DNA of 64,000 nucleotides from Bdellovibrio sp. ArHS. GTDB lineage: Bacteria > Bdellovibrionota > Bdellovibrionia > Bdellovibrionales > Bdellovibrionaceae. Location of the stretch: assembly GCF_000786105.1 (NCBI RefSeq), contig NZ_JTEV01000003.1, positions 186,001 through 250,000 on the forward strand. Reading direction: 5' to 3'. Of the stretch, positions 11,933 through 20,997 are shown piece by piece. The position numbers were made by a program, and so were the translations under genes. Numbering within the stretch: the first letter of the stretch is position 1; every line of letters begins with the position of its first letter. The notes beneath the pieces are model-generated. The model was given only the letters and a program-made list of their open reading frames with translations, was not told the origin of the DNA and ran no database searches.

Positions 11933-13147
11933 TTGACACGAAAAGACTATCTCAACCTCATTTGGAATCCTTATCCCCCGATGCCTCCCGATGCGCAGGT
12001 CGCGGGCCGAATCTACAAGATCGAAAGGGATGGGGACCTTCTTAAGCTGACCCTGATTCGCGATAATAAAATTCACAAAATTGAATTTGCCTCGGCTCCT
12101 GCTTATTCCGAATTTTTAAGTGAAGGTGATGTTGTGGCGATTATTTCCGCAACGGAACTTGTGCTTTTGGCTCCGCAAAAAACGTCTTTGCCTTCGCGCT
12201 CTTACAACAAAAATCTTTTGCAGCAGTGGGCGTTGTATGTTCAGGGTTTGCGGGATTTTTTCACGCAGGAAGGATTTCTAGAGCTGAAAACGCCATCGTT
12301 GGTGCCCTGCCCAGGAACAGAACCCAGTCTGGATGTCTTTGCGACGTTGCTTCAGGTGGGCTCGCGCAAAGAAAAGCTTTATCTTCCGACAAGTCCCGAA
12401 CTGCACCTAAAAAAAGCTTTGGCCTTGGGGGCAGAAAAAATCTTTGAAATCGCGACCTGTTATCGCAATGGCGAAATCACTGAACGCCATCAGCCGGAAT
12501 TTCTGATGCTAGAGTGGTATCGCGCGTATGACACCTTGGCCGCGATAAAAAAAGACGTGGAAAACCTTGTGAGTTTTCTAGCGCAGCGAATGAATGTTCC
12601 CGGCCCGCGCAAGGTGCGCAGTTATAGTATTGCAGAGCTTTTCCAAACATACTGCGGATTCACTTTAAGGCCCGAGACGACCAAGGAAGAACTGCAAGCA
12701 CTTGCGGAAAAAATCGGTGTCGATGTCAGAAGTGCGGAAAGTATTGATGACTACTTTTTCCTGATTTTTATGGAAAAAATAGAGTCGGTATTGCCTTCGG
12801 ACGAGCTGATTTTTGTCGAAAAATATCCCCCTTATCAGGCGGCTCTGGCGCGTCTGACGGAAGACGGCTGGGGGGACCGCTTTGAGGTTTACTGGCAAGG
12901 GCTGGAATTGGCGAATGCGTTCCATGAACTGAACGATCCCGCGATTCAGCGTCTGCGTTCTGCAGAGGACCTGGAAAAGAAAAAGGATCTGCAGAAAGAA
13001 GTGATTTCTTTAGATGAGGAGTTCTTCCAGTGTCTAGAGGCGGGGATGCCTCCTTCCGGAGGAATTGCCTTAGGGGTGGAGCGCCTTTTCATGGCTTTAC
13101 TGGGAGTGGGGAGCATTTCCGAAGTGAAAGTCTTTCCGCAGGCCTAG
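11933..13147 (+). CDS. epmA: EF-P--lysine ligase EpmA-like (class II LysRS paralogue) with N-terminal extension
   Basis: 404 residues. From about residue 85 on it follows EpmA/GenX: motif 2 region FEIATCYRNGE then HQPEFLMLEWYRAY, FEVYWQGLELANAFHELND, and motif 3 GGIALGVERLFMALLG. EpmA attaches beta-lysine to elongation factor P. Unlike the roughly 325-residue E. coli enzyme, it has about 75 extra N-terminal residues rich in beta strands (AGRIYKIERDGDLLKLTLI), possibly an OB-like domain as in LysRS. The start is TTG at 11933 with GGCAGGG upstream; the next ATG, at 11981, lacks a binding site. epmB is not in the window. Confidence 0.85.
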   Translation: MTRKDYLNLIWNPYPPMPPDAQVAGRIYKIERDGDLLKLTLIRDNKIHKIEFASAPAYSEFLSEGDVVAIISATELVLLAPQKTSLPSRSYNKNLLQQWALYVQGLRDFFTQEGFLELKTPSLVPCPGTEPSLDVFATLLQVGSRKEKLYLPTSPELHLKKALALGAEKIFEIATCYRNGEITERHQPEFLMLEWYRAYDTLAAIKKDVENLVSFLAQRMNVPGPRKVRSYSIAELFQTYCGFTLRPETTKEELQALAEKIGVDVRSAESIDDYFFLIFMEKIESVLPSDELIFVEKYPPYQAALARLTEDGWGDRFEVYWQGLELANAFHELNDPAIQRLRSAEDLEKKKDLQKEVISLDEEFFQCLEAGMPPSGGIALGVERLFMALLGVGSISEVKVFPQA

Positions 13148-13310
13148 GGCCGTCCCGTTGCACCTTCCCAAAAGTGATGTTCTTTCGATGTTCTTGCGTT
13201 TTTCTGCTGCGGTCCCGGTAAAAATAACAGGGAATCAAAACCTGACTTTTCGTTTGGGATCTTATTCTATAAAACCTTGCCATCCGTAATACATACGCAA
13301 AGAGGTTTCG

Positions 13311-13616
13311 ATGAAAAAGCTGATCGTCGCTTTACTAGTTCTATCCGCAGTTCCTGCTTTCGCTGGTAAAATGAAAGCCATCTGGGAAATGACGAACGAA
13401 AGTGTTTTGGCAGAGTTGGGTTTTGATGAAGGTATTGTTGCTATTGAAGGACATAAGTTCTTACAGATTCCTAATGCAGACTTAGCTGTACAGACTCAGG
13501 TTCGTGGCTATTACCGCACTCGCGGCGAAGTGCCTCTTTTCACATGTGTGACTTACTTTGCGAAGTTCCAGGATTTCTTTGAAGTGACTCACACGGAGTG
13601 CGAGAAAGCGAACTAA
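13311..13616 (+). CDS. Small exported protein of unknown function
   Basis: 101 residues with a standard signal peptide (MKKLIVALLVLSAVPAFA, cleaved before GKM). The mature protein of about 83 residues has two Cys, one near FTCVTYF and one at HTECEKAN, which could pair. AGAGG lies upstream of the ATG, and a bidirectional terminator follows. No family is recognised; it is probably periplasmic. Confidence 0.72.
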   Translation: MKKLIVALLVLSAVPAFAGKMKAIWEMTNESVLAELGFDEGIVAIEGHKFLQIPNADLAVQTQVRGYYRTRGEVPLFTCVTYFAKFQDFFEVTHTECEKAN

Positions 13617-13624
13617 TAGAATGA

Positions 13625-13652
13625 AAAAGGGGGCTTTTAAGCCCCTTTTTTT
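13625..13652. terminator. Bidirectional terminator between convergent genes
   Basis: A GGGGGCTTTTAAGCCCC hairpin is flanked by A residues on the left and T residues on the right. It can stop transcription of the plus-strand exported-protein gene and of the minus-strand IHF/HU gene, which converge here. Confidence 0.88.
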
Positions 13653-13941
13653 ACGCCTTCTTTGGCCCGTTATTGATGTCTTCCTTCAGTTCTTTTCCGA
13701 CTTTAAAGAAGGGAAGCTTCTTTTCTTCTACGTTGATGATTTCGCCAGTGCGTGGATTGCGTCCTTTATAAGCACCATATTGGCGATTCACAAATGAGCC
13801 AAAGCCCCGGATTTCGATACGGTCATCACGCATGAGTGCCTCTACCATAGAGTCAAAAATGGTGTTTACAACCGTTTCAGCTTTAACACGGGTAATTCCC
13901 GCTTTTTCAGAAATCAAATTAATCAAATCCGCTTTTGTCAT
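13651..13941 (-). CDS. IHF/HU family nucleoid protein
   Basis: 96 residues, the usual length. The family signature is present: the N-terminal helices (MTKADLINLISEKAGITR), then RIEIRGFGSF and the DNA-clasping beta arm YKGRNPRTGE, ending FFKVGKELKE. It bends DNA as a dimer. The beta arm with RNPRTGE and the overall pattern lean towards IHF subunits rather than HU, but the alpha/beta assignment is not safe. Confidence 0.93.
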   Translation of the reverse strand: MTKADLINLISEKAGITRVKAETVVNTIFDSMVEALMRDDRIEIRGFGSFVNRQYGAYKGRNPRTGEIINVEEKKLPFFKVGKELKEDINNGPKKA

Positions 13942-14036
13942 CGTCGGCTTTCCTAAAGGGCTCAGCTTAAAGTATTGATAACACTCTCGATTATACAGAT
14001 ATGAAGTGGTCTGACATCAAAATTCAAGCATTTAAC

Positions 14037-15296
14037 TCAATGCTTCTTATACAGACCCGTGCTGATCAGGATTTTACGGTAGGCATCAAGCGTCGCCTGG
14101 ACCATTTTAGGCGTGTCAAAGAGGTCGACCACTTTTTGGCGGGCGCGGTCGCCGATCTCGTCAGCAGGCATGGTTCCCGAGAAAATTTCGACCAAAAGAT
14201 TGCTCATCGAGTCCACATCCGCTGGGCGCAGTAAAAATCCATCACGTCCATCCTCGATAATATTGGCAATTGGGGACACTTCCGAACCTAAAACCACCTT
14301 TTTTTGTGCCATGGCTTCCAAAGTTGTCGGTTCAAAGCCCGTAGTTCTAGACCCCAAGTTGACGAAAACATCACCCAAAACAATATAATCTTCGATCTCT
14401 GATGCGGGCACTGCTCCCGGCATGACCACACGATTACCCAAAGCGTGATTCAAAACCTGATATTCGATGTCTTTGAACTTCGGGCCGTTCCCGATGACGA
14501 TGAGATAGCTATTAGGTTTTTTAATCGCCACTTTTTCAAAGGCCTTTAAAAGCGGCGCTAATTCCTGCGTCTGAGTCATATCCGACAGGGTCACCGCCAC
14601 ATGAGCATTTTCGGGAATGCTCAGCTTCTTACGAAGTTCAAAAGACTTTTCTTTCGGAGTCAAATCACCCAGCTCAATCCCATAGGGGACTGTGTAGGTG
14701 TGATAATCCGGATAAAGATAATATCTTTCCAGAATAATTCTTTGCTCAGGATTTGTGACGAAGATGCCGTCCGCCGTGGAAAGCAATCGACGATCGCCGC
14801 CATAGTAGGTTGTCAAAAATTTGTAGGTGGTGGCAATGGCCGTTGAAAGCATGCTGCCTAACGTATCCTGTTTCATGGCGCGAATCGCGAAAAGCTGTGA
14901 CATTTGCGTCGCTTCCACATCATAAGCCATGGCGACTTTAAAATCATTTTTGCGACTGCCAATGCGATACCCTGACTTGTCGATACTGTGAACCAGATGG
15001 AAGGGGTCTTCTTTGTGAAGCTGGGCGAAGCGCTGACGAACCGCCATTTGAAAACTCATATGCGACAGATTTTTTGCGCCCTCGTGTAAGAAGAAAACAC
15101 GTACACCGTCGCGCACCACTTCTGGTTTTTTCAAAGGTGATGTCGCCGCCAAAACCGTGACTTTATGACCTTCTTTGGCCAGCCCCCGGGCTATGGGCCA
15201 CAGAAAACCATGATCGGTTGCGCGACTTAAAATCGGAAAACGATGCGAGGTCAGGCAAATGTTCAATGTCTCGGGAAGACGGGGTTTGTTGAGCAT
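14037..15296 (-). CDS. Glycosyltransferase family 4 (GT-B fold)
   Basis: 419 residues. The N-terminal acceptor domain starts ICLTSHRFPILSRATDHGFL, with the typical activity-cycle wording of GT4 enzymes (AKEGHKVTVLAATSP). The C-terminal donor domain has YLIVIGNGPKF and then FEPTTLEAMAQKKVVLGSEV, the E-x7-E region that binds the nucleotide sugar. It probably builds an envelope glycan or LPS. It begins four bases after the preceding glycosyltransferase-like gene and ends the gdhA-pyrD-nudix-GT-GT run. Confidence 0.9.
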   Translation of the reverse strand: MLNKPRLPETLNICLTSHRFPILSRATDHGFLWPIARGLAKEGHKVTVLAATSPLKKPEVVRDGVRVFFLHEGAKNLSHMSFQMAVRQRFAQLHKEDPFHLVHSIDKSGYRIGSRKNDFKVAMAYDVEATQMSQLFAIRAMKQDTLGSMLSTAIATTYKFLTTYYGGDRRLLSTADGIFVTNPEQRIILERYYLYPDYHTYTVPYGIELGDLTPKEKSFELRKKLSIPENAHVAVTLSDMTQTQELAPLLKAFEKVAIKKPNSYLIVIGNGPKFKDIEYQVLNHALGNRVVMPGAVPASEIEDYIVLGDVFVNLGSRTTGFEPTTLEAMAQKKVVLGSEVSPIANIIEDGRDGFLLRPADVDSMSNLLVEIFSGTMPADEIGDRARQKVVDLFDTPKMVQATLDAYRKILISTGLYKKH

Positions 15297-15300
15297 AAGC

Positions 15301-16416
15301 TCATCTTAAATGATTTAAAGCCCGATTGTACAGACGATTGAGTTCATTCAATGACGAATCAATCAGATGGCGATCCTCGGCCAGTTGTTCTGACAGATTT
15401 TCTGGGACTCGCAAGTGGGGCTTCGTCAGAAGCTTTACCAGGTCGGCATGAATATGATCGTTGTTTAAAATCCAGCAGTTGATGGTGTTCTTCCAAAGAT
15501 CCGCGTGTACACTGGACTGTTTGGAATCCAAGATCAGCACCGCATGGGAATGAATGGCCTTCATGTAAAAGTCGGTCATTTCGATGGGCGTAAAGCCTTG
15601 GCCGGCTAACATCAAAGCCATACTTTTTTCCAGGAGTTGTTTACCCGCTTGAGGACTCAAGTTTCCGGTCACTGTCCAGTTGTGCCCGCACTGAAACTCT
15701 TCCATCCAGGCGGCAAATTTTTTGCGCTCACGAAGGCTCCAGTGAGAATAAGACCCCCACAAGACCACCTTGTATTTTTGTGCGATCGTACGAATGCGCA
15801 CGAAGCTTTCTGATTCGGCGTCGAAATGAGTCTCGCGGAAAGGCACGACGACAAAAGGTCTGTGTTCCAGTGAATGAAAAAACTGCTCTTCGATATCTTC
15901 CTGAAAGGCCGTTGCCGTGAATTCGGCTTTCAAATCCAAAACCGGCGGCAAAATTCCGCGCCCTTGACGAGGCGAGCGGACATTCAGACCGCGAAGCTGT
16001 CCCAAGGCTTCCACCGTGGGGCAAGTGATGATGTCACTTTCCTCCACCAGATAACGAACCGGATTACGACGGTTTAAACCGCGGCGAATATTCAAAAGAG
16101 AGGTCGTCAAAACGCAGGAAGGATGAGACTTCGCAAAAGTCGAAAGAATCATCTGCGCTGGGTTCATTTGATCTTCGTCTAAAAGCACGTGCAGAATTTG
16201 TGGATGAAGACCGAATAGGCCGGGAATGATGCGGAAGCCTTCAAGGACGCTCCAGCTTTTGAAATAACCCATGAACTCAATGCCCGTCGTGTCTTCCGGG
16301 GGAACTTCACCATAACTCGTAAGCAGAACCACCTCATGTTGTTGGCTTTTCAAAGCCTGAGCCAACTGCCAAGAAGTCGCGTTCACATGTTTGCTTACAA
16401 GGATTATTTTCGCCAT
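15301..16416 (-). CDS. Glycosyltransferase-like protein (divergent GT-B)
   Basis: 371 residues. The N-terminus (KIILVSKHVNATSWQLAQAL then HEVVLLTSYG) is the first Rossmann half of a GT-B glycosyltransferase. The C-terminal half has VVLWGSYSHW and GFTPIEMTDFYMKAI where GT4 enzymes keep the donor-binding E-x7-E. The motifs are weaker than in the downstream GT4 gene, so the enzyme is divergent or acts on an unusual donor. It overlaps the Nudix gene by 13 bases and precedes the GT4 gene by four, so the two transferases are likely made together. Confidence 0.72.
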   Translation of the reverse strand: MAKIILVSKHVNATSWQLAQALKSQQHEVVLLTSYGEVPPEDTTGIEFMGYFKSWSVLEGFRIIPGLFGLHPQILHVLLDEDQMNPAQMILSTFAKSHPSCVLTTSLLNIRRGLNRRNPVRYLVEESDIITCPTVEALGQLRGLNVRSPRQGRGILPPVLDLKAEFTATAFQEDIEEQFFHSLEHRPFVVVPFRETHFDAESESFVRIRTIAQKYKVVLWGSYSHWSLRERKKFAAWMEEFQCGHNWTVTGNLSPQAGKQLLEKSMALMLAGQGFTPIEMTDFYMKAIHSHAVLILDSKQSSVHADLWKNTINCWILNNDHIHADLVKLLTKPHLRVPENLSEQLAEDRHLIDSSLNELNRLYNRALNHLR

Positions 16417-16865
16417 TCAATTCCTAAAGCTTTGTAGATCTTGTGCAGAATCTTGCGATTGGCCTCTGGAATATTGCGATGTTTGAGCTCTTCAGGATGA
16501 ATCCACTCTAACATCATGTGGTGCTTAGCCCGAGGCTCGCCCTTCCAATACAGGATTTCATAAAATAATATGAGAATCCCTACATCTCCATAAGAGTGTG
16601 TACACGCAAGTTTTAATTCGCCAACATCGGCTTCGATGCCCAACTCTTCATTGAGCTCGCGAGACAGAGCCTCTTCAGGTGTTTCCCCATTTTCAATTTT
16701 TCCGCCGGGGAATTCCCATTGACCTGCTAAAGAGTTGTTTTCGGGACGTTGACCGACCAATATTTTGCCATCTTTACGCAAAAAACCCGCGACGACAGGA
16801 ATCCAATGACCTTTTCGGATCTTGGATTTTTTGGGTTTTGTTTCGATAGCGCTATCGTCCGTCAT
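16404..16865 (-). CDS. Nudix hydrolase, MutT-like
   Basis: 153 residues with a complete Nudix box, starting GGKIENGETPEEALSREL and continuing NEELGI (consensus G-x5-E-x7-R-E-U-x-E-E-x-G-U), at about residues 53-76. WEFPGG before the box is typical of MutT-type (8-oxo-dGTP) sanitising enzymes and of CTP/NTP pyrophosphohydrolases. A Lys/Arg-rich N-terminus of about 20 residues precedes the domain. It overlaps pyrD by 14 bases at its start, pointing to coupled translation. The substrate is not determinable. Confidence 0.9.
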   Translation of the reverse strand: MTDDSAIETKPKKSKIRKGHWIPVVAGFLRKDGKILVGQRPENNSLAGQWEFPGGKIENGETPEEALSRELNEELGIEADVGELKLACTHSYGDVGILILFYEILYWKGEPRAKHHMMLEWIHPEELKHRNIPEANRKILHKIYKALGIEWRK

Positions 16866-17835
16866 TATACCTTCTAGCTACATCATGGAAGAAATTCGGT
16901 CCATGAAACACAAGTGCACTATAAATTTGAACAAGATCTGCGCCCATTTGCAATCTTTCAAAGACATCTTCGGGTGTTAAAATGCCCCCGACGCTGACCA
17001 GAAGAAGACCCTCACGTTTTTTGCCTAAACTTTCAACAGCCACTTTCAGAGCTCTTTGTGAAAGCTCCTTTAAAGGGGCGCCGGAAAGGCCTCCTTCTTC
17101 AGGAAAATGGCAGCCCGCAGGACGGGAAAGAGTGGTGTTTGTTAGCACAAAACCATCGACCCCTAATTCCTGACAGTTGACGACGGTTTCGGCCAAAGCC
17201 TCGTCGCCCATGTCAGGTGAAAGTTTAACCAAAACCGGTGTGGGTTCGAAATGGGAAACACGGTCCACGATGGGGCCGATTAAAGAGCGCAGATTTTCTT
17301 TCTTCTGCAGCTCTCGCAAGCCCTTCGTGTTCGGACTGGAAATATTCACGACGAAAGCATCTGCGAAAGGACGGAATTTATCGACAAGAAAAAGATAATC
17401 CAGAACGGCTTGATTGTTCGGCGTGTAGCGATTCTTTCCAATATTCACGAAGATCGGCGTGCGATAATTCGGAGCATAGTAAGTCAGATTATAGAAAGTC
17501 TCTTCCGCGCCATCGCTAGGAAAGCCCATCTTGTTCCACATCGCCCTGAGCTTGAGATCACGATCCAAAATTTTTCCGGGGTTGGGTGTCTGTGGCAAAG
17601 GTGTGACCGTGCCGACTTCGACGAAGCCACAGCCGAGTGACCACCATTCTTTCAAGTGTTCGGCGTTTTTATCAACACCGCCGGCAATGCCCAGTGGATT
17701 TTTGAAATGAAGATCGCGCCAAGTGAAGCTTTTCCACTCCGGCGTTTTTCTTCCGTGAATCAAAGAGTAGAGAGGTAAACCCCAAGAGCTCAGATCGTGA
17801 GCCCATTGAGGTGGTAAGAGCATCCAGGGTTTCAT
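16852..17835 (-). CDS. pyrD: Dihydroorotate dehydrogenase (quinone), class 2
   Basis: 327 residues from the ATG at 17835, which has GAGG seven bases upstream; a TTG further up gives an Arg/Cys-rich leader that I consider spurious. It oxidises dihydroorotate to orotate in pyrimidine synthesis, passing electrons to quinone at the inner membrane. Visible motifs are FKNPLGIAGGVDKN, VNISSPNTKGLREL (the class 2 catalytic Ser region) and the FMN phosphate-binding end LVSVGGILTPEDVFERL. The N-terminal helices that form the quinone tunnel are present but short. Confidence 0.94.
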   Translation of the reverse strand: MKPWMLLPPQWAHDLSSWGLPLYSLIHGRKTPEWKSFTWRDLHFKNPLGIAGGVDKNAEHLKEWWSLGCGFVEVGTVTPLPQTPNPGKILDRDLKLRAMWNKMGFPSDGAEETFYNLTYYAPNYRTPIFVNIGKNRYTPNNQAVLDYLFLVDKFRPFADAFVVNISSPNTKGLRELQKKENLRSLIGPIVDRVSHFEPTPVLVKLSPDMGDEALAETVVNCQELGVDGFVLTNTTLSRPAGCHFPEEGGLSGAPLKELSQRALKVAVESLGKKREGLLLVSVGGILTPEDVFERLQMGADLVQIYSALVFHGPNFFHDVARRYNDGR

Positions 17836-17887
17836 AGTGCGCCTCGCGCAGGAGGTGGAGCGGCCGAAGCCGCGCAACCGAACTTAA

Positions 17888-19162
17888 TCATCGAGGATAT
17901 AGGCCTCTTAGAAGCATCGCTTTTTCAAGACGTTGAACTGAAACCGCCATAGCTGCAGATCTCATGTCGACGTTTTTCTCTTTAGAAAGCGCGTAACCTT
18001 TATCGAAGGCTTTCGTGATGATACCTTTCAAACGACCGTTCACTTCTTCTTCGTCCCAGAAGAACGACATGATGTCTTGAACCCATTCGAAGTAAGAAAC
18101 GATCACACCGCCACCATTCGCAATAACGTCTGGAGCGATGAAGATACCACGTTTATGAAGGATTTTTGTCGCGGCATTTGTGACAGGACCGTTGGCACCT
18201 TCACAGATGATTTTCGCTTGAACCTTTTCAGCATTGTGAGTGTCGATTTGGTTTTCAAGAGCACAAGGGAATAAAGCATCACACTTTACTTCAAGCAATT
18301 CTTCATTGCTGATCGGTTGCGCTTTTGGATAGCCCTTCAAGAACTTGTGCGCTTTCACGTACTCTATTACTTCTGGAATATCCAGGCCATCGCCATTGTA
18401 AATACCGCCAGAAACGTCAGACACCGCAACGATGCGTGCGCCACGTTCGTGAGCAAATTTCGCCGCGAAAGAACCGACGTTACCGAAGCCTTGAATTGCG
18501 ATAGCGGAACCCGCCATTTTCATACCGCAGACTTCGAAAGCTTTTTCAGCCACGTAAACCACACCCAAGCCGGTTGCATGGTTACGACCTAAAGAACCAC
18601 CGATTTCAACCGGTTTCCCAGTGACGACACCAGGTTGCGCGAAGCCACCTTGCTCTTGGGAGTAAGTGTCCATGAACCAAGCCATCGTTTGTGGGTCCGT
18701 GCCCACGTCAGGCGCTGGAATATCTTTAGTGGGGCCTACGAAAGGGCCAATTTCAGAAGCGTAACGACGAGTCAGGTTTTGCTTTTCCGTGCGGGAAAGT
18801 TTTGTTGGATCAACAGTGATACCGCCTTTGGCTCCACCCAAAGGAAGACCAAGAACGGAGTTTTTGAAAGTCATCAAAGCGGCAAGACCGACAACTTCAG
18901 AAAGATCGACATTTTGGTGATAACGGATACCACCCTTGTAAGGGCCCAAGGTTGGTGAATATTGCACGCGGTACCCAGTGAAAACTTTGACGCTGTAGTC
19001 GTCCATGCGAACGGGAACTGAAACTGTGATGGTGCGACGAGGACGCTTCAAGCGCTCTAGGACGTTCGGGTCACAGTTAATAATTTTTGCCGCTTCTTCG
19101 AGAGTTTGAAGAGCGTTCCTGAAAAGAGGCCCGTCATAAACCGGCTCTATCTTGTGTTCCAT
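17888..19162 (-). CDS. gdhA: Glutamate dehydrogenase (Glu/Leu/Phe/Val dehydrogenase family)
   Basis: 424 residues, typical of hexameric NAD-type glutamate dehydrogenases. It interconverts glutamate and 2-oxoglutarate plus ammonia. The substrate-binding and catalytic lysines lie in GPYKGGIRYH and PLGGAKGGI, and the dinucleotide fold in AIQGFGNVGSFAAKF. For a predator living on prey amino acids, a catabolic role is plausible, but that is inference. GGAG sits upstream of the ATG at 19162. It heads the minus-strand run into pyrD, 52 bases away. Confidence 0.95.
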   Translation of the reverse strand: MEHKIEPVYDGPLFRNALQTLEEAAKIINCDPNVLERLKRPRRTITVSVPVRMDDYSVKVFTGYRVQYSPTLGPYKGGIRYHQNVDLSEVVGLAALMTFKNSVLGLPLGGAKGGITVDPTKLSRTEKQNLTRRYASEIGPFVGPTKDIPAPDVGTDPQTMAWFMDTYSQEQGGFAQPGVVTGKPVEIGGSLGRNHATGLGVVYVAEKAFEVCGMKMAGSAIAIQGFGNVGSFAAKFAHERGARIVAVSDVSGGIYNGDGLDIPEVIEYVKAHKFLKGYPKAQPISNEELLEVKCDALFPCALENQIDTHNAEKVQAKIICEGANGPVTNAATKILHKRGIFIAPDVIANGGGVIVSYFEWVQDIMSFFWDEEEVNGRLKGIITKAFDKGYALSKEKNVDMRSAAMAVSVQRLEKAMLLRGLYPR

Positions 19163-19274
19163 GATTTGTGTCTCCTTAAAAATACACTCGCCCGAGTCTA
19201 ATGAAGCAAATACTCAAAGTCACTCCGGAAAAAGGAGATGACTCAGTGGTTCTTATTGGCCACAATCAGGGCCT

Positions 19275-20981
19275 ATGCTTCGGTCTTGTTTTACCCTCTT
19301 AGGTCTTGTTGTTGTCTCTCTCCCGGTCTTTGCCAGTAGTCCGCAACGCGCCTTCATGGAACAGTTCAATAGTTCGCGCATTGAATTTCCGGCGGAATCG
19401 TCGCCAATCCTGACTGACGCGTCGGGGCAGTATCCAGAGCCCCTGAACTTTCTGTTTAACAACGTTATTAGCTGGATTCCTCGCGGTGAGCCGAAGCTTT
19501 TTAGTGTCGCTTGTGACCCCGATATCTGGGGACAGCGCTTAAAAGACCCGCGTCTTAAAAACTCATCGCAACTTCAAGGCGCTTTGCTTCAGAAGTACTT
19601 CCAAGAATGCCGCACAGAGCTTGAGACAGGTGACAACGGCTATTTCGCAAATATGAGTATGCTGACCATGAAATATGATCCTTTTGGTCATCCCTTTCTT
19701 CGTCGCGTTGTCATCAACCTGCCTGGGAATATCAAGCTGAAGGGGCTTTTAGGTTTAAAGGGAGATTTTAAACGCCGACCCATGGTGATTATCCGCCTGG
19801 GGATTTTCGCTAACAGCGAGGATTTCAAAGCCGAGCGCGCCTGGATGATGATGCTATTTGAGCAATCACCTTTCAATGTTCTGTTGTTGGAAAACATGTC
19901 CAGCGGTCAGTTCGTCACGAATAACAATCAGTTTTCTTTCGGCGGTTACGACGAGGGAATTCAAAATTTGCTGATCGCAAAGCTTCTCAATGACAACAAT
20001 GAACCGCTTTCTCAGTTGGTCGATTCGGTGCATTTTTTCGGGATCAGTTTAGGTGGGCACGGCATCTTGTTTGCCTCTTTGTTGAATAAGTACAACTCGT
20101 CGGCGGCACGGCCGCTGATGCAAAGTTTTACGGCGATGTGCCCGGTCGTTGACTTGAACGCGACAATGCTCAGCTTGACGAACAGTGGTGTGAAATCCGC
20201 GTTCGTGGATCTATGGGGGCGGCAACGGTTGAGTGCGCTTGAAGAAAAAATACCCGCACTGGTCAGTTATGACAGCTTTTCGTTTCTTTCGACGACAATC
20301 ACCGAGGTGGCGCGCACCTATAAGGGCGGATTGTCTTACATCTCCAGTATAAAGCTGCCGCCGGGGATGAAAGATGGTCCTGATTTTTGGGAGCTCAATA
20401 ACTTTTGGAAGTTTTATAAAAACATTGAACAACCGGTGCTGATTTTTGCGACCGAGCAAGATCCCGCCGTTCCATTCAATATCAATTCGCAACGACTGCA
20501 GAATAAAGATTTGAAAGTCGACAGCAAAAACATTCGCGTGGTGGATCTGCCGCAGGGAATTCATTGCTCCTTGCCGATCGCCTATGATTGGGGTGCGCTG
20601 ACAACCCTTTTGCAGGCACAAATTCTTTCTCATTCTCCCGGTTTTAAAATGACCGAAAGATCTTTGGCCATTGATCTGGCCGACGACGAGTGGAAGGGCT
20701 TTTTCGACAAAGGGTCATCAGTGAAATTCACGGTGAATGAGCCAGCAAAAAAATCCGGTTTTGCGACGGTGGAACTAGAACTGGAAAATGCCGCAGGCAA
20801 AGAAAAGACCATGAATTTAAGCCTGCCGCTTTCGCAGTTTGATTTTCGTTTTTTGAATAAAGAATTGAGTGAATCAGAGCAAGAGATGATTGTGCGTTGG
20901 CTCAATCAAAATCTGCATTTGTCCATCGAGACGACTCAAAAGACGCCTGTTTTAAAAGCCACCTGGCCGGTGGCCTTGTAA
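19275..20981 (+). CDS. Exported alpha/beta-hydrolase-like protein
   Basis: 568 residues with a signal peptide (cleavage near VFA-SSP). A nucleophile elbow FFGISLGGHG (G-x-S-x-G) lies at about residue 258, a candidate acid in ATEQDPAVPF at about 394, and a candidate His in PQGIHCSLP at about 426, in the canonical order. A C-terminal extension of about 130 residues looks beta-rich and is not part of a minimal hydrolase. I infer a periplasmic or secreted esterase/peptidase-type enzyme with no assignable substrate. It is divergent from gdhA and convergent with the DadA-like gene. Confidence 0.72.
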   Translation: MLRSCFTLLGLVVVSLPVFASSPQRAFMEQFNSSRIEFPAESSPILTDASGQYPEPLNFLFNNVISWIPRGEPKLFSVACDPDIWGQRLKDPRLKNSSQLQGALLQKYFQECRTELETGDNGYFANMSMLTMKYDPFGHPFLRRVVINLPGNIKLKGLLGLKGDFKRRPMVIIRLGIFANSEDFKAERAWMMMLFEQSPFNVLLLENMSSGQFVTNNNQFSFGGYDEGIQNLLIAKLLNDNNEPLSQLVDSVHFFGISLGGHGILFASLLNKYNSSAARPLMQSFTAMCPVVDLNATMLSLTNSGVKSAFVDLWGRQRLSALEEKIPALVSYDSFSFLSTTITEVARTYKGGLSYISSIKLPPGMKDGPDFWELNNFWKFYKNIEQPVLIFATEQDPAVPFNINSQRLQNKDLKVDSKNIRVVDLPQGIHCSLPIAYDWGALTTLLQAQILSHSPGFKMTERSLAIDLADDEWKGFFDKGSSVKFTVNEPAKKSGFATVELELENAAGKEKTMNLSLPLSQFDFRFLNKELSESEQEMIVRWLNQNLHLSIETTQKTPVLKATWPVAL

Positions 20982-20997
20982 AACAACGGCCCCGTTT

